In this document: positions 1-6,404 of the stretch, in pieces | Position numbering within the stretch: position 1 is the first letter of the stretch | How the letters are laid out: each line of letters starts with the position of its first letter | Assembly: GCA_003555415.1 (NCBI GenBank) | Contig: PWHX01000155.1 | Location: 1 to 8,773, forward strand | Direction: 5' to 3' | Origin: Syntrophomonadaceae bacterium | GTDB taxonomy: Bacteria > Bacillota > Dethiobacteria > SKNC01 | DNA: 8,773 nucleotides | Notes under the pieces: generated by a model | Databases searched by the model: none | What the model was told of the DNA's origin: nothing | The model's input: the letters and a program-made list of their open reading frames with translations, nothing else | Made by a program: the position numbers and the translations under genes

Positions 1-102
1 ACAGTTATAGGAGAGATTACTTTTAAAGAAGAAGGGATAAGATTAATAGATAAAGAGGGGAAAGAAAAGAAATTCCCTGAAAACGGGTATTCACATTTCT
101 AA
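1..102 (+). CDS. thiL: Thiamine-monophosphate kinase ThiL, C-terminal end only (5' truncated by window)
   Basis: An open frame runs from the first base to a TAA at 100-102 and encodes 33 residues ending GYSHF. The segment TVIGEITFKEEG, followed by LIDKEGKE and the closing GYxHF, resembles the C-terminal tail of ThiL, the AIR-synthase-fold kinase that phosphorylates thiamine monophosphate to thiamine pyrophosphate in the cytoplasm. Context supports this: in many Firmicutes thiL lies directly before tsaE. The stop is 26 bases before the preferred tsaE start, so the two genes are probably co-transcribed. Only the tail is visible, so no catalytic residues can be checked. Another AIR-synthase-like protein is the main alternative. 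Confidence 0.7.
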   Translation, partial: TVIGEITFKEEGIRLIDKEGKEKKFPENGYSHF

Positions 103-114
103 AGATGGCTGAAC

Positions 115-120
115 AGGAGG
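115..120 (+). promoter_or_regulatory. Shine-Dalgarno site that decides the tsaE start
   Basis: AGGAGG lies 8 bases before an in-frame TTG at 129. The upstream ATG at 105 has no Shine-Dalgarno-like sequence before it (TTTCTAAAG), and this AGGAGG would lie inside the coding region if that ATG were used. Confidence 0.7.
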
Positions 121-128
121 AAAAATTT

Positions 129-632
129 TTGTTAGAATTTGTTACCAGGAGTTCTGAAGAGACCTTTAACATAGGAAAAGCTCTGGGAAAGTTATTGAAA
201 CAAGGGGATGTTATTGCTTTTTTTGGAGAGCTGGGAGCTGGCAAGACTGTTTTTGCCCAGGGGATAGCCCAGGGGATAGATGTAAAGGAATACGTCACCA
301 GCCCTACCTTTACTATAATAAATGAGTATCAAGGAGCTTTACCCCTGTATCACTTCGATGTTTACCGCCTGGAAGAACCGGAGGAACTTCTGGAATTAGG
401 GTATGAAGAGTATTTTTATGGAGAAGGTATAACGGTAATTGAGTGGGCTGAAAAAATTACAGATTACCTTCCACCTGATTATATGGCTGTTTATATTTAC
501 AAGGTTAATAATGCTAATAATGAAGATAATATCTTTGATCCTGAAAAACGCTGTATAAATTTTCAGCCCCGGGGGAAAAGTTATGCTGAACAGGTTGAGG
601 AGTTGAAGAAACATGTTGGTTTTGGGTATTGA
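129..632 (+). CDS. tsaE: tRNA t6A biosynthesis ATPase TsaE
   Basis: TsaE is the P-loop ATPase of the bacterial t6A complex. It works with TsaB and TsaD to transfer threonylcarbamoyl from threonylcarbamoyl-AMP onto A37 of ANN-decoding tRNAs. Numbered from the upstream ATG at 105, the Walker A motif GELGAGKT is at residues 41-48, TSPTF at 65-69, YHFDVYRL at 82-89, and the VIEWAE strand around 111-116, all typical of the family. I chose the TTG at 129 (167 aa). It has a perfectly spaced AGGAGG, and the resulting N-terminus (MLEFVTRSSEET) fits the usual short TsaE start. The ATG at 105 would give 175 aa. The last about 40 residues form a charged extension beyond the core. The gene overlaps tsaB by 20 bases, so translation is probably coupled. 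Confidence 0.95.
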   Translation: MLEFVTRSSEETFNIGKALGKLLKQGDVIAFFGELGAGKTVFAQGIAQGIDVKEYVTSPTFTIINEYQGALPLYHFDVYRLEEPEELLELGYEEYFYGEGITVIEWAEKITDYLPPDYMAVYIYKVNNANNEDNIFDPEKRCINFQPRGKSYAEQVEELKKHVGFGY

Positions 633-1335
633 TACTGCAACCCTGGTCTGCAGCGTGGCTTTAGCCCGGGAAGGCAGTATAGTTGGAGAATACAGCTTGA
701 ATATTAAAAAAACCCATTCCCAGCGCTTAATGCCCTTGATCGCCGGGCTGCTTAATGATGCTGATTTAAATAAGGAAGACATCAGCGGAATTGCTGTAGC
801 CAGTGGGCCCGGTTCTTTTACCGGAATAAGGATAGGCATGGCTACTGCCAGAGCCCTGGCCCAGGGATTAAAAGTGCCCCTGGTAGGTGTTCCTACCCTG
901 GATATCCTGGCGGCACAGTTTCCCTTTACTGATGGGTTGATCTGTCCGGTGTTGGATGCCAGGCGCCAGGAGGTTTATACTTCTGTTTATCGCTGTCCTT
1001 TGGGAAAACTGCATAGAATTACAGACTATATGGCTGTTCCTTTAGAAGAATTGTTTGATTTTTTGAACCAAAACACAGTGGGGAAGGTAATATTTTCAGG
1101 TGATGCCCTGGATAAATACGCCGGCTTAATAAAGGAAACATTGGGAGAAAGGGTTTCCTGGGCGCCTTCCTCCCTTAGGATAAACCGGGGGGCGCTGGCA
1201 GCAGAACTGGGTTTGGATATCATAAAAAAAGGGAACCATTATGACAATTATAAAAATCTGCAGCCTTTATATCTTCGACGTTCTGAAGCCGAGGTGAAGT
1301 GGGAAGAACGTCAAAAGAGGGGTTGTTCTAAGTGA
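613..1335 (+). CDS. tsaB: tRNA t6A biosynthesis scaffold protein TsaB
   Basis: TsaB is a catalytically inactive ASKHA-fold paralogue of TsaD. It dimerises with TsaD and recruits TsaE in the cytoplasmic t6A-modifying complex. The 240-aa product shows the N-terminal phosphate-1 strand LGIDTAT (residues 4-10), the hallmark GPGSFTGIRIG (65-75), LDARRQEVYTSVY (114-126), and the C-terminal PLYLRRSEAEVKW segment. Length is normal for the family. The ATG at 613 lies inside the end of tsaE and is preceded by GAGGAG at 597-602, ten bases upstream. Its TGA stop overlaps the GTG start of rimI in a 4-base GTGA junction. No residue looks abnormal. Confidence 0.96.
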   Translation: MLVLGIDTATLVCSVALAREGSIVGEYSLNIKKTHSQRLMPLIAGLLNDADLNKEDISGIAVASGPGSFTGIRIGMATARALAQGLKVPLVGVPTLDILAAQFPFTDGLICPVLDARRQEVYTSVYRCPLGKLHRITDYMAVPLEELFDFLNQNTVGKVIFSGDALDKYAGLIKETLGERVSWAPSSLRINRGALAAELGLDIIKKGNHYDNYKNLQPLYLRRSEAEVKWEERQKRGCSK

Positions 1336-1787
1336 AGCAGAAAGAAACATTGATTGAACCCATGGATATAAAGGACATAAATAAAATTATGTTTATAGAG
1401 CATCAGTCTTATCCCAACCCCTGGTCTATTTATTTGTTTTTAACAGAAATAAAGAATAATAAACATGCAGAATATTTAGTATTAAGACAGGAGGGGGAAA
1501 TAATAGCCTATGGGGGCATGTGGGTTATTTTTGAAGAAGCACATATAACAAACCTGGCTGTGGACCCGGTTTTCAGGAATAAAGGTAATGGAGATATTTT
1601 GTTAAAGGCTTTAATACAGAAGGCCAGAGATAGAGGGGCAAAATTTATCAGTCTGGAAGTAAGAGTTTCTAATTCCTATGCCATAAAGCTTTACAAAAAT
1701 AACGGGTTTATAGTGGAAGAGATAAAAAAATATTATTATGGAAATGAAGATGCTTATCTGATGACTGTAAACTTAGAACAGCGTTAA
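1332..1787 (+). CDS. rimI: GNAT N-acetyltransferase RimI (ribosomal protein S18 alanine N-acetyltransferase)
   Basis: RimI transfers acetyl from acetyl-CoA to the N-terminal alanine of ribosomal protein S18 and sometimes of other proteins. The 151-aa product has one GNAT domain. NLAVDP at 74-79 is followed by the acetyl-CoA pyrophosphate-binding loop RNKGNG at 82-87 (an R/QxxGxG/A form). LEVRVSN (108-114), AIKLYKNNGF (117-126) and the EDAYLM end (139-144) are RimI-type. E109 and Y121 have the same 12-residue spacing as the catalytic Glu and Tyr of Salmonella RimI (E103 and Y115). The GTG start is preceded by AGAGGGG at 1316-1322 and overlaps the tsaB stop. Placement inside a tsa operon is common in Firmicutes. 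The exact substrate cannot be proved from sequence. Confidence 0.93.
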   Translation: MKQKETLIEPMDIKDINKIMFIEHQSYPNPWSIYLFLTEIKNNKHAEYLVLRQEGEIIAYGGMWVIFEEAHITNLAVDPVFRNKGNGDILLKALIQKARDRGAKFISLEVRVSNSYAIKLYKNNGFIVEEIKKYYYGNEDAYLMTVNLEQR

Positions 1788-1820
1788 ATTAGTTATTTTT
1801 TATTTTACCGCAATTGGACT

Positions 1821-1828
1821 GGAGGAAG
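1821..1828 (+). promoter_or_regulatory. Shine-Dalgarno site that decides the tsaD start
   Basis: GGAGGAAG sits with GGAGG 9 bases before the ATG at 1835. The frame could begin at a TTG at 1814, but that codon precedes this site and would add seven residues unlike the family. Confidence 0.75.
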
Positions 1829-1834
1829 TATTTG

Positions 1835-2857
1835 ATGAGTAAAGAAGATCAAATAGTCATAATGGGCATAGAGAGCTCCTGTGATGATACGGCAGTGGCA
1901 GTGGTAGAAAACGGGGAGAAGATATTGAGTAACCTTGTGTCTTCCCAGGTAGACCTTCATGGCAAATTTGGTGGGGTTGTGCCGGAGGTTGCTTCCCGCC
2001 GGCACCTGGATATTGTTAACGTTTTGGTGGAGGAGGCTCTCAGGGAAGCCGATAAAGAATTTTCCGATCTCTCGGCTATTGCAGTTACCTATGGACCCGG
2101 GCTGGTTGGAGCCCTTTTAATTGGAGTGGCTACGGCCAAGGCCCTGGCTTTTGCCTGTGGTTTGCCTCTTATTGCAGTAAATCATATAACTGGCCATATG
2201 TATGCCAATTTTTTAGTGCATCCGGACTTACAATTTCCCTTGTTATCTTTAATTGTTTCTGGAGGGCATACCAACCTGGTCTATATGGAGCAGCATGGAA
2301 AACATGAAATCATGGGAAGAACCAGGGATGATGCGGCAGGTGAAGTTTTTGATAAAGCGGCCAGGGCTGTAAACCTGGGCTATCCTGGGGGACCAGTTAT
2401 AGATAGACTTTCACAGGAGGGTGACCCTGAAGCCATTAAGTTTCCCCGGGCCTTTTTAGAAGAGGGAAGCCTGGATTTTAGTTTTAGCGGTTTGAAGTCT
2501 GCTGTTCTCAATTACCTTAACCGGCAAAAACAAAAGAACAGGGAGGTTAACTTAAAGGACCTGTCTGCCAGCTTTCAACAGGCAGTAGTAGATGTTCTGG
2601 TAGATAAAACCCTTTTGGCAGCAGATAAAAAAGGAGTGGAAAGAATTGCTTTATCCGGTGGAGTTGCTGCCAACAAAACCCTGCGGGCAGCTTTATCCAA
2701 AGGTGCGGAAGGGAAAGGTTATAAGCTGTACTACCCCCCCGTTGAATTTTGTACGGATAATGCGGCCATGATTGCCTGTGCCGGGCACTACCAGTTTTTT
2801 GAAAATAACTATGCACCCCTGGATCTTAATGCCGTACCAAATTTACATCTTACTTAA
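1835..2857 (+). CDS. tsaD: tRNA N6-adenosine threonylcarbamoyltransferase TsaD
   Basis: TsaD (Gcp/Kae1/YgjD family) is the catalytic subunit that attaches threonylcarbamoyl to A37 of tRNA. The 340-aa product, the usual length, shows GIESSCDDTAVAV (11-23), YGPGLVGALLIG (86-97), the metal-binding histidines H117 and H121 in NHITGH, SGGHTNL (142-148), DDAAGEVFDKAAR (165-177), FSFSGLK (215-221), ALSGGVAAN (272-280) and the third metal ligand region CTDNAAM (306-312, D308). The position occupied by Glu in the HMEGH motif of some homologues is Thr here. That position varies in the family and the histidines are intact. The start is ATG 1835, not TTG 1814, because of the ribosome binding site. It follows rimI by 47 bases and is probably the last gene of the operon. 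Confidence 0.97.
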   Translation: MSKEDQIVIMGIESSCDDTAVAVVENGEKILSNLVSSQVDLHGKFGGVVPEVASRRHLDIVNVLVEEALREADKEFSDLSAIAVTYGPGLVGALLIGVATAKALAFACGLPLIAVNHITGHMYANFLVHPDLQFPLLSLIVSGGHTNLVYMEQHGKHEIMGRTRDDAAGEVFDKAARAVNLGYPGGPVIDRLSQEGDPEAIKFPRAFLEEGSLDFSFSGLKSAVLNYLNRQKQKNREVNLKDLSASFQQAVVDVLVDKTLLAADKKGVERIALSGGVAANKTLRAALSKGAEGKGYKLYYPPVEFCTDNAAMIACAGHYQFFENNYAPLDLNAVPNLHLT

Positions 2858-2905
2858 AAAAGTGTATTCTTTATACTCTTATGGAAACGCTTGTTGAATA
2901 ACTTA

Positions 2906-2934
2906 TTGTCAAATAAGATTTATTATGTTATCTT
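2906..2934 (+). promoter_or_regulatory. Candidate sigma-A promoter for murC
   Basis: TTGTCA (2906-2911, five of six matches to TTGACA) is separated by exactly 17 bases from TATCTT (2929-2934, four of six matches to TATAAT). A TGT immediately before the -10 gives an extended -10 element. Initiation would fall near 2941, leaving a leader of about 300 bases before murC. A small inverted repeat (CTTATT 2902-2907, AATAAG 2912-2917) straddles the -35. The region is AT-rich, so chance matches are possible. Confidence 0.4.
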
Positions 2935-2936
2935 GA

Positions 2937-3017
2937 TGTGGATATTGTGGATAAAAATCTAAAACCACAGCTTTCAAATGATATTTCTGTGGATAACTCT
3001 GTGGATACTGTGGGTAA
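2937..3017 (+). promoter_or_regulatory. Cluster of five DnaA-box-like 9-mers in one orientation
   Basis: Five 9-mers match TGTGGATAA, the reverse complement of the DnaA box TTATCCACA: TGTGGATAT 2937-2945, TGTGGATAA 2946-2954, TGTGGATAA 2988-2996, TGTGGATAC 3000-3008 and TGTGGGTAA 3009-3017. Two are perfect and three have one mismatch. Boxes 1-2 and 4-5 abut without a gap. The cluster begins at the expected start site of the candidate murC promoter and is followed by very AT-rich DNA. No dnaA, dnaN or rpmH lies nearby, so it more likely resembles the DnaA-box clusters found away from the origin (regulatory or titration sites) than oriC itself. Binding is inferred. Confidence 0.7.
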
Positions 3018-3249
3018 CTATAAGAAATTACTAATATAATTAAATCGAAGCATCCCAAATTAATATATAATATAACAACATCCGTCATTATTTTCTTTTA
3101 CATAATGAGTTTTCATAATTATATGTAAAAAATATGTAATAAAAACACAAAGGTAATTAATAAAATATATTTTTCATAAAATAAAGAGTGTTGGAATAGT
3201 AAATGCTAAAATTATTTAAAGTTATAACCATCGGAAAGGAATGATTTAG
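3018..3249 (+). other. AT-rich non-coding leader between the DnaA-box cluster and murC
   Basis: About 230 bases made almost wholly of A and T, with many TAATATATAA-like runs and no open frame that looks coding. It contains a TATAAT at 3066-3071 without a convincing -35 element, and the 9-base inverted repeat listed separately. It could be an unwinding-prone region next to the DnaA boxes or simply an untranslated leader. The murC ribosome binding site, AAAGGA at 3235-3240, closes it. Confidence 0.5.
3096..3130. repeat. Inverted repeat TTTTACATA / TATGTAAAA
   Basis: TTTTACATA at 3096-3104 and its exact reverse complement TATGTAAAA at 3122-3130 are separated by 17 bases. They could form a weak hairpin in the murC leader or be half-sites for a dimeric regulator. 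In DNA this AT-rich a 9-base match is not decisive. Confidence 0.35.
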
Positions 3250-4635
3250 GTGGGAACATTTAAAAAGGTTCATTTTGTGGGTATTGGGGGGTACGGTATG
3301 AGTGCCCTGGCTAAAATACTGCATAAAATGAATTATATTGTTACCGGGTCTGACTTGAATGAATCCAAGATAACAAAAAGACTAGGTGAAATGGGGGTTG
3401 AAATTTTTTATTATCACAGCCCTGAAAATATTGAAGGAGCTGACCTGGTTGTTTATTCCACAGCCATACCTGAAAGCAACCCAGAGATTCATGCAGCTAA
3501 GGAAAATAACATTATCCTCTGGCACCGTTCAGAACTCCTGGCATACCTTATAAACACAAAGTATGGTATTGCTGTTGCGGGCACCCATGGTAAAACCACA
3601 ACTACGGCTATGATTTCCCTTATTTTAGAAAAAGCAGGTCTGGACCCTACAGCTGTGATAGGAGGGGAGCTTACTGATTTTGATGGGAACGCCAAACTGG
3701 GTGAAAGCGATTACCTGGTGGCGGAAGCCTGTGAAAGCGATCATTCATTTTTGCGTTATAAACCTTTTTTAGCGGTAGTTACAAATGTAGAGGCAGATCA
3801 TCTGGAGTACTATGATGGAAGCTTTGATAAAATTAAAGAGACCTACATAAATTTTTTAAAAAATATTAAGGATGAAGGAATAGCTCTGCTTTGTGGAGAT
3901 GATTCCAGCCTTCAGGAAATTAAGAAACAGTACAGCCTAGGTTGTGTGACTTATGGGATAAAAGAACAGTCAGACTATATGGCAGGAGATATTCAGCTGA
4001 AGAATAGAGGCTCTGTGTTTAATGTATATTACAAGGGAGAAAAATTAAGTGAAATAGAGCTAGGCGTTCCTGGTGAGTATAATATTTATAACGCTTTGGC
4101 TGCTATCGCCGTAGCCAGGCAGCTAGGCATAGATTTTCATAAAATCAAGGATATACTAAGAAACTTTAAAGGGGCCCAGAGGCGCTTCCAAATTGTCGGG
4201 GAAGCAGAAGGCATAACTATTGTAGATGATTATGCCCATCATCCTACGGAAATAAAAGAGACTTTAAAAGCAGCAAAATCCTCTGATAGTAAGAGAATAA
4301 TAGCAGTTTTTCAACCCCATAGATACAGCAGGACCTATTATCTTTTTAACGACTTTGTGAAGAGCTTTAGTCATGCAGATCTGGTTATAATAACCCCAAT
4401 TTATTCTGCAGGGGAGGAGTCTATTGAGGGTATCAGCAGTGATATTTTAGTAGAAAGAATCAGAGAGGAAGAAGACAGGGAGGTAATATTGCTGGAAACC
4501 AGGCAAATTCGAGACTATCTCTATAAAATCTTACAGCCGGGAGATATGGTTATTACCATGGGGGCTGGAGATATATGGAAGGTATCTTATGAGCTGGCAG
4601 AGAAAATAGCGAAGGTGGAAAACAAGAGTGGGTAA
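3250..4635 (+). CDS. murC: UDP-N-acetylmuramate--L-alanine ligase MurC
   Basis: MurC is the cytoplasmic ATP-dependent ligase that adds L-alanine to UDP-MurNAc, the first amino acid of the peptidoglycan stem peptide. The 461-aa length is normal. The N-terminal Rossmann domain has HFVGIGGYGMSALA (8-21). The central domain has the P-loop GTHGKTTTTAM (111-121), the acidic EACESDHSF (159-167, usually EADESD) and NVEADHLEYY (179-188). NIYNALAAIA is at 278-287. The C-terminal domain has DDYAHHPTEI (326-335) and FQPHRYSRT (354-362). The start must be the GTG at 3250, since a stop lies directly upstream in frame; AAAGGA is nine bases before it. Its 3' end overlaps the next gene by 8 bases. A candidate promoter with DnaA boxes lies about 300 bases upstream. 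Confidence 0.97.
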   Translation: MGTFKKVHFVGIGGYGMSALAKILHKMNYIVTGSDLNESKITKRLGEMGVEIFYYHSPENIEGADLVVYSTAIPESNPEIHAAKENNIILWHRSELLAYLINTKYGIAVAGTHGKTTTTAMISLILEKAGLDPTAVIGGELTDFDGNAKLGESDYLVAEACESDHSFLRYKPFLAVVTNVEADHLEYYDGSFDKIKETYINFLKNIKDEGIALLCGDDSSLQEIKKQYSLGCVTYGIKEQSDYMAGDIQLKNRGSVFNVYYKGEKLSEIELGVPGEYNIYNALAAIAVARQLGIDFHKIKDILRNFKGAQRRFQIVGEAEGITIVDDYAHHPTEIKETLKAAKSSDSKRIIAVFQPHRYSRTYYLFNDFVKSFSHADLVIITPIYSAGEESIEGISSDILVERIREEEDREVILLETRQIRDYLYKILQPGDMVITMGAGDIWKVSYELAEKIAKVENKSG

Positions 4636-5962
4636 TAATTTACCTTCTCTTATTTTTAATTCCATACAACAGGGCAATATTTTGCCTGTAACCTCCCGGT
4701 GCAATTTAAGCTGTATTTTCTGCAGCCATAGACAAAACCCTTCGGGAATAGAGGTATACCCCCTGCCCCATAGAAAACCCCGGGAAATAAGGGAATCTTT
4801 TAAGTATCTTTCCAGAAACGAAAAAATTATTATAGGAGAATCGGCCACAAAAATTATAGAAGGGGAACCCTTTTGTTATCCCGGGATAAAGGAAACTTTA
4901 CAAGATTTAAGAACTGATTTTCCTGAAACCCCTTTTCAAATAACTACTAACGGAACACTATTAGATGAAGATACCATCAGTTTAATAAAAAAACTAGAAC
5001 CCCTGGAGCTGGTGGTATCTTTAAATACCTTGGATACGGACAAAAGAAAAGAGTACTTGGGGGACAAGTTCCCCCAGAAGATACAGGATAATATAAAAAG
5101 GATGGGACAGGCTGGAATCAAGTTTCATGGAAGTGTAGTAGCTTTACCCCACTTGTGGGGATGGGAAGATTTAAAACTCACCCTAAAGTTTTTAGAAGAA
5201 AATGGAGCCATGACCTTGAGATTGTTTTTGCCTGGTTTTACCAGGTTGGCTCCCTCCCCCTTGATTTTTGATTTGTCTTTATGGGAGGAACTTCGTTTAT
5301 TTGTCCAGGAGTTAAGCAGCCGGCTGGAGACACCCTTACTTTTGGAGCCTCCCTTTTTATCTGATTTTAAGGCCCGTATAGAGGGGATCATAAAAAACTC
5401 TCCGGCACAAAAGGCTGGCCTGCAAAAAGGCGATACTATCTTAAAAGTAAACCATAAGAGGGTGAGAAGTAGGATTGGTGCTTTTGATTTGACCCAAGGG
5501 GAGAAGGATCCCTTTTTAGAGGTTTGTCGGGGGGAAAGTAAAGAACAGGTAAGGATAATTAAAAAGGAGAAAGAAGCCCCCGGCTTTGTACTCTACAGGG
5601 ATATGGATTTCCTGCGGGCACAAGAATTAATCCAAACATTAAAACGTTATGAAACTCTGGAGGTATTAGTGTTAACCTCGGTCCTGGGCTTTCCCTTGAT
5701 TAATCATTTAGCAGAAACAGTCAGCTCCAAAAGAAAAAATCTGGCGGTAAAAGCTGTAAACAATAATTTTTTTGGAGGGAGCATAATGAGTGCCGGGCTG
5801 TTGGTAACAGGGGATTTCATAGATGTCATGGAATCCTTAGAAAATCAGTACGACCTGGTAATAATTCCGGAGGAGCCTTTCGATATCAAAGGGAAAGATC
5901 TTTTAGGAAATTCCTTTCTAGAAATTCAAGAAAAAGCAGGACTTCCAGTGGTTATGACCTAA
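4628..5962 (+). CDS. Radical SAM protein with central PDZ-like domain and DUF512-like C-terminus, function unknown
   Basis: A 444-aa, apparently cytoplasmic protein with no signal peptide or membrane segment that I can see. The radical SAM part (about 15-240) has the cluster motif CNLSCIFC (C25, C29, C32), EGEPFCYP (78-85) as the GGEP-like SAM-binding motif, and ITTNGTL (105-111). A PDZ-like stretch follows (about 248-312: IEGIIKNSPAQKAGL, KGDTILKVN). The last about 75 residues (NNNFFGGSIMSAGLLVTGD at 378-396, VIIPEEPFD, then LLGNSFLEI) resemble the end of DUF512 proteins. Those normally have the order PDZ, radical SAM-like, DUF512, so the order here appears permuted. The GTG start at 4628 overlaps the end of murC by 8 bases, with AAGGTGG upstream, so the genes are probably coupled. 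Substrate and reaction are unknown, and a role in cell-wall synthesis is only suggested by position. Confidence 0.85.
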   Translation: MGNNLPSLIFNSIQQGNILPVTSRCNLSCIFCSHRQNPSGIEVYPLPHRKPREIRESFKYLSRNEKIIIGESATKIIEGEPFCYPGIKETLQDLRTDFPETPFQITTNGTLLDEDTISLIKKLEPLELVVSLNTLDTDKRKEYLGDKFPQKIQDNIKRMGQAGIKFHGSVVALPHLWGWEDLKLTLKFLEENGAMTLRLFLPGFTRLAPSPLIFDLSLWEELRLFVQELSSRLETPLLLEPPFLSDFKARIEGIIKNSPAQKAGLQKGDTILKVNHKRVRSRIGAFDLTQGEKDPFLEVCRGESKEQVRIIKKEKEAPGFVLYRDMDFLRAQELIQTLKRYETLEVLVLTSVLGFPLINHLAETVSSKRKNLAVKAVNNNFFGGSIMSAGLLVTGDFIDVMESLENQYDLVIIPEEPFDIKGKDLLGNSFLEIQEKAGLPVVMT

Positions 5963-6020
5963 TATATTAGATATTAACTGATTAGAGCCTATTTTAACTT
6001 AATATTTTTAGATCAATAGA

Positions 6021-6026
6021 AGGAGG
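6021..6026 (+). promoter_or_regulatory. Shine-Dalgarno site that fixes the acylphosphatase TTG start
   Basis: AGGAGG, extended to AGAAGGAGG from 6018, lies nine bases before the TTG at 6036. No ATG or GTG in the frame lies close enough, and the TTG is needed to keep the family N-terminus. Confidence 0.75.
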
Positions 6027-6035
6027 CGTTTTTTT

Positions 6036-6314
6036 TTGAAACAGGTATGCGCACATGTTTTGGTTTCAGGGATTGTTCAGGGCGTATATTATCGGTACAG
6101 TATGTTAAAAGAAGCAAAAAACAACGCAGTTTCCGGCTGGGTAAGAAATTTACCCGATGGCCGGGTTGAGGCCCACCTCCAGGGGCAAAAAGAAGACGTA
6201 GATGCTGTAATTCTGTGGGCAAAAAAAGGCCCTCCCGGGGCTCAGGTTACTGAAGTGGAAGTGGAGTGGGGTGTTCCCGACAAGGAATATAATGATTTTG
6301 ATGTTATAGGTTAG
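6036..6314 (+). CDS. acyP: Acylphosphatase
   Basis: A 92-aa single-domain acylphosphatase, the small cytoplasmic enzyme that hydrolyses acyl phosphates such as acetyl phosphate or carbamoyl phosphate. The signature VSGIVQGVYYRYS (10-22) contains the phosphate-binding arginine R20. GWVRNLPDGRVEAHLQG (34-50) contains the catalytic asparagine N38. Size and both active residues are as expected. The start is TTG, supported by a very strong ribosome binding site. It begins 73 bases after the radical SAM gene and may still be in that transcription unit, since I see no convincing terminator between them. It is followed by the MgtC-family gene. The physiological substrate cannot be read from sequence. 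Confidence 0.94.
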   Translation: MKQVCAHVLVSGIVQGVYYRYSMLKEAKNNAVSGWVRNLPDGRVEAHLQGQKEDVDAVILWAKKGPPGAQVTEVEVEWGVPDKEYNDFDVIG

Positions 6315-6386
6315 GGGCAGCTTATTTTAAAGGGGAAATGGTGAACTTGCGGTCTGGTGAGTATTTTACCGGTAGGCAGGAGATAT

Positions 6387-6394
6387 GGGGGAGG
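6387..6394 (+). promoter_or_regulatory. Shine-Dalgarno site that decides the MgtC-family start
   Basis: GGGGGAGG lies ten bases before the ATG at 6405. The frame could extend back to a GTG at 6357, but that codon has no nearby ribosome binding site and its extra 16 residues (SILPVGRRYGGG and so on) do not look like a family N-terminus. Confidence 0.7.
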
Positions 6395-6404
6395 TTTTGT
6401 TCAT

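Noticed and set aside
396..839. Long minus-strand open frame across tsaE and tsaB, and similar opposite-strand frames elsewhere
   Set aside because: It overlaps two clearly conserved genes, has no ribosome binding site of note, and its translation looks like no family. These are shadow frames.
1949..1963. A missing Glu in the TsaD histidine motif (HITGH rather than HxEGH, residues 117-121, actual bases about 2183-2197) as a sign of lost activity
   Set aside because: Both metal-binding histidines and the later Asp are present, and other bacterial TsaD proteins vary at this position (B. subtilis has Ala as I recall).
2861..2877. Terminator after tsaD (AGTGTA and TATACT arms)
   Set aside because: The stem is six pairs with one G-U, almost all A-T, and no U-tract follows. 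It is too weak to call.
2937..3249. Chromosomal or plasmid replication origin (oriC) at the DnaA-like boxes with AT-rich flank
   Set aside because: The layout is origin-like, but no dnaA, dnaN, rpmH, gyr or rep gene is in the window and the flanks are ordinary housekeeping genes. I keep it as a DnaA-box cluster only.
5971..6005. Terminator after the radical SAM gene (ATATTAA and TTAATAT arms followed by TTTT)
   Set aside because: The stem is pure A-T with a 21-base loop and would not be stable. It is likely chance in AT-rich spacer.
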